From a virus, in IMG/VR virus record IMGVR_UViG_3300027861_000166, positions 1 through 26,965 of that record: 26,965 nucleotides of DNA; one strand, 5' to 3'. A program made the translations under genes and the position numbers. The notes below the pieces were generated by a model. That model did not search any database, was not told the DNA's origin, and worked only from the letters and a program-made list of their open reading frames with translations. The first letter of the stretch is position 1, and each line of letters opens with the position of its first letter. Positions 22,120-26,965 of the stretch are shown piece by piece.

Positions 22120-22620
22120 TCAGACTCTTAGTGTGGTTAAAGCGAACTTCTGCCCGCATGCAAAGAATAAAGGCTCTAGCAAGGCATCTACGGCGGTCAT
22201 TGTGGGCTCTATGGACGTTCTCACAGTATCACTGTATTTTGTGGTAATTGGTCCAATCTTTTCTTCGGTAATGAAAGCTTCTTCGCTAGTTGGTAAAATG
22301 TCAACGCTATTGTGTAATTCAATAACAAGTTGATTTTGTGCGTTTTGAAGTTCTTTTGGTATTTCATCAGAAGGAAATAAAACACAATCAATATAAACGT
22401 TGTAACGTGGAAACTGAAGCTCTTGAACTAGAGGTTCAACTTTATTACCTTGATACCTTGCCCTTTGAGCTTCCAAATAATCCATTGCTTGAATAGCTAA
22501 AACTTCAATATCACCAGTTAGCGTTACACCACGAGCTAACGCATATGCTGTAATTTCAGCAACAGTTTGATATGAATTTGCGTTTGCAACTACTGTACCA
22601 TCTTCAACTATTAAAGCCAT
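22120..22620 (-). CDS. DnaT-like head-tail adaptor protein
   Basis: The start MALIVEDGTVVANANSYQTV and the following LARGVTLTGDIEVLAIQAMDYLEAQ (split over residues ~29-53) are the signature of the phage DnaT-like family. This family is often labelled as a DNA-binding protein but occurs at the head-tail adaptor position in phage genomes. FPRYNVYIDCVLFPSDEIP and the helix QNAQNQLVIELH fit the helical adaptor fold. It is located after capsid and virion genes and directly before the head-closure-like gene. GAGG 7 bases before the ATG supports the start. It likely forms the ring under the portal; a replication role is unlikely given its location. Confidence 0.78.
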   Translation of the reverse strand: MALIVEDGTVVANANSYQTVAEITAYALARGVTLTGDIEVLAIQAMDYLEAQRARYQGNKVEPLVQELQFPRYNVYIDCVLFPSDEIPKELQNAQNQLVIELHNSVDILPTSEEAFITEEKIGPITTKYSDTVRTSIEPTMTAVDALLEPLFFACGQKFALTTLRV

Positions 22621-22631
22621 TGAAAAACCTC

Positions 22632-23453
22632 TTAATAACCGTCTTCAACAAGCAACAAATCGAAACCACCAACGCAAGAAACTGTAGAACCTGAATCATA
22701 CATTCTAATTCTCACGTCAGTCTTTTCAGGAATTGGACCAGCAGGAGCGCCGTATTCATATTGCCAATGAGAAGAACCGATGTTAACTAAACCCATTTCG
22801 CCTTTTGTTTGCCAAGCTCCAATAGTTCCGTTGTTAGGTCTCATTTGCCATCTAAAGTTGGCCAATACACCTTGAAAAGTATCGTCTGAAATACCAACAT
22901 AACCTTTCAAGAAATAAGCTGTATGTCCTGCTGGAACTGTGTAAATAGCTTGTTGCGTTTGCCCTTGATCTGCTGCAATGTAAGCTGCAACAGTACCACC
23001 AGCAGCAATTTGAATTGCAAGAGCACCTACATTAGTTTCATTTGATCCAGCAGTCATGACAACAGCGCGATAAATTCGACGATATGTATTAGTCAAAGCT
23101 ACTGCATTAGTGCCATCTGGTATTACTGTTTCTGTAATTTCGTTTAAGTCATTATCTTGACCAAAAATCATTACACTTAAAGCACCTGTTTGGCCTACTG
23201 CATCTTCTGTACTCGTGCCTATAATCTCCATTGATTGTGCTGTTACTGGATAAAATGCATAAAGACCTCCACCTGCCCACACATCAGCGCCAGTTGAAGC
23301 GGCGGTAGGGTTTTGACCAAACTTATTTACAATAGAATGTCCCGGTACATTACCTTTAGCAACTTCAATTAAGAAATTGCTAACTGAAACGCTACCCGTA
23401 ACGGTATTAATAACCGCTTTGAGTAACTTAATTAGTTCGTAAATCCAACCCAT
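22632..23453 (-). CDS. Virion structural protein, head-associated (273 aa)
   Basis: The N-terminal 20 residues are an amphipathic helix (MGWIYELIKLLKAVINTV). They are followed by a conserved-looking VAKGNVPGHSIVNKFGQNP and AGGGLYAFYPVTAQSMEI, then beta-rich segments (GLYAFYP, AIYTVPAGHTAYFLKGYVG, ANFRWQMRP). It resembles head-associated virion proteins common in marine phages, possibly capsid fibres or decoration; this is recognised from sequence pattern, without any database search. AAGGTGA 5 bases before the ATG supports the start. It lies between the small virion genes and the adaptor gene. Confidence 0.65.
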   Translation of the reverse strand: MGWIYELIKLLKAVINTVTGSVSVSNFLIEVAKGNVPGHSIVNKFGQNPTAASTGADVWAGGGLYAFYPVTAQSMEIIGTSTEDAVGQTGALSVMIFGQDNDLNEITETVIPDGTNAVALTNTYRRIYRAVVMTAGSNETNVGALAIQIAAGGTVAAYIAADQGQTQQAIYTVPAGHTAYFLKGYVGISDDTFQGVLANFRWQMRPNNGTIGAWQTKGEMGLVNIGSSHWQYEYGAPAGPIPEKTDVRIRMYDSGSTVSCVGGFDLLLVEDGY

Positions 23454-23462
23454 TATTTCACC

Positions 23463-23648
23463 TTATTCAACTATATAAGAAACATCAGCAGCTGTGTCCC
23501 AATCGGGAATTTCGCTAATGTTTTCGGTTTCACTAGTACATGAACAAAAACGAGCTTCGAAACCGGGATTCAAATCTCCAACCTGTGATTCACCTTCAAC
23601 GAAGTCAACCTTGTTGCCATCGGCTTTATTGCAAATAAATATGTTCAT
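23463..23648 (-). CDS. Small acidic hypothetical protein (61 aa)
   Basis: A short acidic protein with three Cys residues (ICNKAD and RFCSCTSE) and no recognised domain. The start is supported by a GGAGGGG site and an ATGA overlap with the preceding gene, so it is real and translationally coupled. It sits between two virion proteins and probably has a minor structural or assembly role. No function can be assigned. Confidence 0.6.
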   Translation of the reverse strand: MNIFICNKADGNKVDFVEGESQVGDLNPGFEARFCSCTSETENISEIPDWDTAADVSYIVE

Positions 23649-24328
23649 CGAATAACCCCTCCATTGGCTGTCAATTCGTTTCCTATCGATCCTGCGGGCT
23701 GTGTACCCTGTTTGCTTATTACAGCTCCATTGGTGGAGTTGAGTCCATAGCTTGGCGGTGTACCTGTGTCATCATTATTGTTAGAGTGCACGAACCCTGT
23801 GTTTACCCTGATCATTCGACGGATATTACTGCCATAATTACTAATAGCCCTAACAGACCCGCACAAGTCGAAAAGCATGCCGCTGCCGTCGGCTGCAAAG
23901 TCTCCAAATACAAAGTTGTATCTGGCATATATCGCCCCTGAATTCAAACCATTTATTGGTTTGTTGTTACCGGCACTGGTAATAACACCTATTTTCAACT
24001 TATCCACGTAAACAGTTCCTGGATTTTCACTAATGACTATAGCATCACCAGAGGCGGAATTGATAGTTACTGACTGGCTGGCGTTAAGGCCGCTAGGGTC
24101 TGCCGGATTGCCTTGGATATTAGTGCGATACGTAAATCCAGTAAAAAGTAGTTGGCCGGTTTCGTTGTGCGTACCGTCTTCAAACTGGAATGTTACTGCA
24201 ACCCCCGGTAATCCTGTACGTGGAACTGCATCAATTTTAGCCTGTTTATCAGCTGTTGAATCTGAAACAAACAAGTTCACTGTTTCAGAAACTTGTTGAA
24301 TTAAGTTATCTCCTGTCAACCAAGCCAT
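23645..24328 (-). CDS. Putative virion protein (227 aa), GC-rich
   Basis: A Gly/Ser/Asn-rich, beta-predicted protein (TGLPGVAVTFQFEDG, SQSVTINSASGDAIVISENP, NGLNSGAIYARYNFVFGDF). It has no signal peptide or membrane segment and I do not recognise a family. The composition suggests a surface or decoration protein. The gene has stretches near 50% GC (for example 23701-23760 and 24061-24120), higher than its neighbours at about 40%, so it may be a recent acquisition. GAGGTAG supports the start, and the stop overlaps the next ATG (ATGA). Confidence 0.6.
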   Translation of the reverse strand: MAWLTGDNLIQQVSETVNLFVSDSTADKQAKIDAVPRTGLPGVAVTFQFEDGTHNETGQLLFTGFTYRTNIQGNPADPSGLNASQSVTINSASGDAIVISENPGTVYVDKLKIGVITSAGNNKPINGLNSGAIYARYNFVFGDFAADGSGMLFDLCGSVRAISNYGSNIRRMIRVNTGFVHSNNNDDTGTPPSYGLNSTNGAVISKQGTQPAGSIGNELTANGGVIR

Positions 24329-24332
24329 AGTA

Positions 24333-24710
24333 CTACCTCGAAATGATGCTCATTTCATCAACTGTAACGTTAGCAGCGCCGCCAGTTTCAGTTAAAAGAA
24401 TTGTGAAATCAGTACAAAGCGGCATAGCAAATTCGACCAAGTAATATGGTCCTGCTGCTACACTCATACCTGTTTCAATTTCAGGTGAAACTGTGATGTA
24501 ATCAACACCGTTACCTGAGCACTTCACTTCAGCTTTCAAAACACCAGCATTGCCAGAAAGCTTTAGCTCTAGACTAAAGTTACCCAAACGACCTACATTA
24601 GGGTCTTTATCGATCTTAGGACCAATTTCAACATTAGCTGATGGAAAAGTACCACTAGCCGCGATTAGTTCAGCAGAAGCTAACACTTTTTTGTAAATGG
24701 GGTCTTTCAT
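24333..24710 (-). CDS. Putative virion protein (125 aa)
   Basis: A beta-rich small protein (GNFSLELKLSGNAGVLKAEV, GPYYLVEFAMPLCTDFTILL, ending VTVDEMSIISR) without recognised domain. It resembles small capsid accessory or Ig-like domains. It is the first gene after the UUCG terminator, so its transcription depends on read-through or an undetected promoter. AAGGTG 6 bases before the ATG supports the start. A structural role is inferred from location only. Confidence 0.6.
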   Translation of the reverse strand: MKDPIYKKVLASAELIAASGTFPSANVEIGPKIDKDPNVGRLGNFSLELKLSGNAGVLKAEVKCSGNGVDYITVSPEIETGMSVAAGPYYLVEFAMPLCTDFTILLTETGGAANVTVDEMSIISR

Positions 24711-24724
24711 GGATACACCTTAAG

Positions 24725-24746
24725 AAAAAAGGGGTCCGAAGACCCC
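24725..24746 (-). terminator. Intrinsic terminator with UUCG tetraloop
   Basis: On the minus strand GGGGTC-TTCG-GACCCC forms a perfect 6-bp GC-rich stem closed by a UUCG tetraloop and is followed directly by TTTTTTCTT. It begins 9 bases after the stop codon of the preceding gene and is the best intrinsic terminator in the window. Structural genes continue downstream in the same direction. Confidence 0.85.
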
Positions 24747-24754
24747 ATTAATAA

Positions 24755-25261
24755 CTACGCGTTAGGTTTCCAATCTTCAGACTTGTTTTCATCTTTAGAC
24801 TGTTCAGGTTCTTCAGCTTTGGCTTGCTCTTCAAGATACTTTTCAATATCCGATTTAACAAAACCTTTTGAACCTGTTGGTTTAATAGTTTTCAACACTT
24901 CATCAGAGATTTCATTCTCTTTAATAAGTGTTCTTGCACCGTCGGAAATATCGGGCAATTCGTAGCTATCAACTTCGTTGTTTTCGCCTTTGCCTTTATC
25001 CCGCTTTGCCTTTTTAAGTTCCGCTGCTTTCTTTCTTTCAACTTTGAATTGTTCCAAAGCCTTTTCAGCAGTTGGATACTTCTTTGCATATGCGGCGGGA
25101 ACTTCACCAGCTACGCCGTCGCAATCTTCAAGAGCGTTTGTTTCAACAATAAAGTCAACGTTACGAAACGCAACATTAGTGCCGAAATTGTCGGCAACAT
25201 CATACGCTTCATCGCTTGGCAAAGTACCTTTGATAAAATAGAGAATTTTAGGGGATTTCAT
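24755..25261 (-). CDS. Capsid accessory protein with shared N-terminal domain and E3-binding-like C-terminal motif
   Basis: Residues 1-65 (PKILYFIKGTLPSDEAYDVA, then GEVPAAYAKKYP) are similar to the first 66 residues of the adjacent upstream protein (25294-25815), indicating a duplicated domain. A Lys/Glu-rich helix spans 70-95. Residues 103-145 (PDISDGARTLIKENEI, then TGSKGFVKSDIEKYLEE) resemble the peripheral-subunit-binding (E3-binding) helical fold seen in some phage head proteins. The acidic end (EPEQSKDENKSEDWKPNA) is disordered. GGAG lies before the ATG. Probably a head decoration or assembly protein; the intrinsic terminator follows. Confidence 0.6.
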   Translation of the reverse strand: MKSPKILYFIKGTLPSDEAYDVADNFGTNVAFRNVDFIVETNALEDCDGVAGEVPAAYAKKYPTAEKALEQFKVERKKAAELKKAKRDKGKGENNEVDSYELPDISDGARTLIKENEISDEVLKTIKPTGSKGFVKSDIEKYLEEQAKAEEPEQSKDENKSEDWKPNA

Positions 25262-25293
25262 TTTTCGGTCGGCTCCAGTTATTTTAGGGTTGT

Positions 25294-25815
25294 TTATGCA
25301 GGTACTGTAATAGTCGTTGTTGACAATTCAGTTTTACCAACTGCATAAGTGTGGGTAGCTGTGATTGTGCACGAACCTGCCGCAACACCAGTTACTTCAC
25401 CAGCGGCATCAACAGTTGCAACGCCTTCATCGTCGCTTGCATAAGTTGTATCAACTGCCGTTGTATCAGTTATGGTAAGATCTAACAAATCTTCACCAGT
25501 AACTTTTATAACCTGTAGCTGTTGCGTTGCAGCGGCAGCAAGCGAAGCGACAGCAGCGGGAATGTTAACCTGTTCAAGCGGTCTTGCTGCATCTACTTCG
25601 CCATATTCATCAATGGCACTGTATGCAGTTGGAATTGTACCTGCTGCTAAATCAACAGATTCAAGATTAGGATCGAACGTCGTGTCTTTTTCGCCGTTAC
25701 GGATACCGATTTCAGTAAACGCCAAAGCGTTCAATGCATTAAGCCGATCAATTTCAGCTTGCTCTGCAACTGTAGGCATTGCACCAACTGTGAAAAACAG
25801 TATTTTGGTACTCAT
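25294..25815 (-). CDS. Capsid accessory protein with bacterial Ig-like (Big_2) domain
   Basis: Residues 1-66 (KILFFTVGAMPTVAEQAE, then AAGTIPTAYSAIDEYG) share pattern with the next gene's N-terminus. A linker and Ala-rich helix follow. Residues ~98-172 are a Big_2-type Ig fold, shown by DDEGVATVDAAGEVTGVAAG and SCTITATHTY. Ig-like domains often decorate phage capsids and may bind host surface glycans weakly. The gene directly follows the capsid gene and its terminator-like hairpin, which fits a decoration protein. GAGG 8-10 bases before the ATG supports the start. The N-terminal domain may anchor both proteins to the capsid (inference). Confidence 0.7.
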   Translation of the reverse strand: MSTKILFFTVGAMPTVAEQAEIDRLNALNALAFTEIGIRNGEKDTTFDPNLESVDLAAGTIPTAYSAIDEYGEVDAARPLEQVNIPAAVASLAAAATQQLQVIKVTGEDLLDLTITDTTAVDTTYASDDEGVATVDAAGEVTGVAAGSCTITATHTYAVGKTELSTTTITVPA

Positions 25816-25846
25816 GATAAAACCTCAAATGAAAAATTGAAACTAT

Positions 25847-25888
25847 GAAAGAAAGAAACCAATACCTGCTAAGTTAAACAGGTATTGG
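25847..25888 (-). terminator. Terminator-like hairpin after the major capsid gene
   Basis: CCAATACCTG and CAGGTATTGG (25879-25888 and 25859-25868) form a perfect 10-bp stem with a 10-base loop. On the minus strand it is followed by TTTCTTTCTTTC. It lies 16 bases after the capsid stop codon. The U-rich but interrupted tail suggests partial termination, letting some polymerase continue. Confidence 0.65.
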
Positions 25889-25903
25889 CTCCCGCCGACC
25901 AAT

Positions 25904-26863
25904 TTATTGAGTGTCGAGAATGACGCCCGCAATGTCTTTGTTGGAACTCGCGTACTTATCCCAGTTGGTTGAAACTGCAAGTGCAGCATCATTCGGCGAA
26001 TGGCCGCCGTTTGCTTTGTCCCAAGCAAAACCCTTAACGCCAACATTGTAAGTCCATTCGGACTGAATAGTGCGAAGAATGTTTTCGTCACCGTTTGAGG
26101 TTTCAATGTTGGAATCAAAGTCATTGTTTTGACCAACTACACAAGCACCGGCAACCAAACCAAGACTATGGTATTCGTCGGGTGTTGGAGTTGTGGCAAT
26201 CAATGCAGGCGAGTCTGTAATGACAAACAAACGCCCAAAAGGATCACTAACGATGTTGATTGATTCGAACTTGAACAAACGTTCTGCATTCGTCAAGTTA
26301 TCAACCCATAAGTCAGTCATAACCTTAGAATGCATAATCCAAGCAATGATGGAGTTTTGACGATCACCAAACAAACCAGCAGCTTGAGTCAATACAGTTG
26401 GATCGATCGTTGCCGCTGTACCATCTTTGATAATAGCAGAAACACCACTAAGAGCGGCATATGTTACCGAAATAGCGCTGTTCAACATGTCTTGAACCAG
26501 AGCTTTCGCAAGCTGCTGACCATAGACCGCACCTTGCTCTTCAGGTTGACGTTGAATCCAGTGCATCTGACCAGGGGGAATGTTAACTGGAGGCGTACCG
26601 GCAGCAACCTTAACCGACGTGTCGAGCAAGTGTTCAAGGTCTTTAGCCGCTACAGCACCAGAACCATAAGCATTGCGCCGACGAACGAGGTCAGAAACGT
26701 TTTTCCAGAATGCCGAATCTGAATAATCACCTTGATGTGCAGTGCTTTGCAATGTGATAGTACCACGACTTGCAGCGTTGAAAAGTTGGATCTGTTGGTC
26801 AACGACTTCCGTCATTGAGGAATATGCGTACTCATTGAATACTTCAAGATCTGAGAGGGCCAT
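25904..26863 (-). CDS. Major capsid protein (319 aa)
   Basis: The protein starts MALSDLEVFNEYAYSSMTEV, then has NAASRGTITLQSTAHQGDYS. Its core includes RQNSIIAWIMHSKVMTDLWV and FGRLFVITDSPAL, a pattern seen in HK97-fold capsid proteins (gp13-like group). It ends FAWDKANGGHSPNDAAL followed by a short helix and beta strand. The 319-residue length is typical. Strong AGGAG 10 bases before the ATG, within the end of the preceding gene, and a terminator-like hairpin after the stop indicate high expression. It builds the icosahedral head. The capsid call is strong; the exact subfamily is from memory. Confidence 0.85.
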   Translation of the reverse strand: MALSDLEVFNEYAYSSMTEVVDQQIQLFNAASRGTITLQSTAHQGDYSDSAFWKNVSDLVRRRNAYGSGAVAAKDLEHLLDTSVKVAAGTPPVNIPPGQMHWIQRQPEEQGAVYGQQLAKALVQDMLNSAISVTYAALSGVSAIIKDGTAATIDPTVLTQAAGLFGDRQNSIIAWIMHSKVMTDLWVDNLTNAERLFKFESINIVSDPFGRLFVITDSPALIATTPTPDEYHSLGLVAGACVVGQNNDFDSNIETSNGDENILRTIQSEWTYNVGVKGFAWDKANGGHSPNDAALAVSTNWDKYASSNKDIAGVILDTQ

Positions 26864-26869
26864 TGTAGG

Positions 26870-26965
26870 TTACTCCTGTGCTTCTTTTTTGGCTTTTATG
26901 CGCTCTACTAGTTCACTACCAGTAGCCTTAGATAAATCCATTTCATCGCCTGAAGAAGCACCGCC
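26870..26965 (-). CDS. C-terminal end of a protein upstream of the capsid gene (partial)
   Basis: The last 31 codons of a minus-strand gene run off the window edge. The visible part begins with a Gly/Ser-rich stretch (GGASSGDEMDLSKATG) and ends in a charged helix (SELVERIKAKKEAQE) followed by TAA at 26870-26872. The frame is open to the edge, and the gene contains the AGGAG used to start the capsid gene. A head maturation protease or scaffolding protein is expected at this position, but the fragment cannot prove it. Confidence 0.6.
   Translation of the reverse strand, partial: GGASSGDEMDLSKATGSELVERIKAKKEAQE

Noticed and set aside
22120-22620. DnaT-like replication protein role
   Set aside because: The location among neck genes and the family's usual position indicate a head-tail adaptor, not primosome function.
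25472-25840. 122-aa plus-strand frame opposite the Ig-like accessory protein
   Set aside because: Antisense shadow; the sense gene has a ribosome binding site and a recognisable Big_2 domain.
26330-26722. 130-aa plus-strand frame opposite the capsid gene
   Set aside because: Shadow of the capsid gene with a low-complexity composition and no start signal.
1-26965. Anti-phage defence or lysogeny module
   Set aside because: No integrase, repressor, restriction, toxin-antitoxin or CRISPR gene was found; the nuclease-helicase pair fits the replication operon better than a defence system.

Overview
This window is part of a tailed double-stranded DNA phage genome (or an integrated copy of one), not ordinary host chromosome. 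It carries a replication module on the plus strand and a head-to-tail structural module on the minus strand. The gene order and the 923-residue tape measure point to a long-tailed, siphovirus-like virion. Genes are tightly packed, often with overlapping stop and start codons, and the sequence is AT-rich. Shine-Dalgarno sites are common, so the host is a bacterium. The structural proteins look like those of aquatic phages of Gram-negative bacteria; that is inference from family resemblance only. No integrase, repressor, lysis gene, terminase or portal is visible here.

Left part (1-8211, plus strand). A tRNA-like structure of class II size (8-96) is followed by two small unknown genes. Next come a RecA-fold Sak4-type ATPase and an SSB-like DUF669 protein. 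A 202-base gap (1967-2168) holds a strong hairpin, then a sigma70-type promoter whose spacer and -10 lie inside one arm of a 16-bp inverted repeat. This promoter appears to drive a second replication operon: a Cas4/RecB-like nuclease with four Fe-S cysteines, a superfamily II helicase, a small winged-helix-like protein, a beta-clamp-like protein and a family B DNA polymerase with an intact exonuclease. Together they form a nearly self-sufficient replication and recombination set.

The two modules converge at 8208-8211, where the last stop codons of both strands interlock within four bases.

Right part (8208-26965, read right to left on the minus strand). In transcription order: the end of a gene upstream of the capsid gene, major capsid protein, terminator hairpin, two neighbouring capsid-accessory proteins with a shared N-terminal domain and different C-terminal domains, a UUCG intrinsic terminator, several virion proteins, a DnaT-like head-tail adaptor, a head-closure-like protein with a long extra C-terminal domain, a small unknown protein, a tail terminator, major tail tube, tail assembly chaperones G and GT, an HK97 gp10-like protein, tape measure, tail-tip proteins (including DUF1833 and NlpC/P60-like), a J-like tip protein, a Cys-rich small protein, a tail fibre and a last small protein.

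The clearest new observations are: (1) a programmed -1 frameshift site (A AAA AAC with a downstream 8-bp stem) joining the two tail chaperone frames; (2) the promoter/inverted-repeat control region at 1994-2150; (3) a 240-bp GC-rich island inside the clamp gene, suggesting recombination; (4) paired capsid-accessory genes with swapped C-terminal modules; and (5) hairpins placed inside the late operon after the most highly needed proteins, suggesting stoichiometry control.
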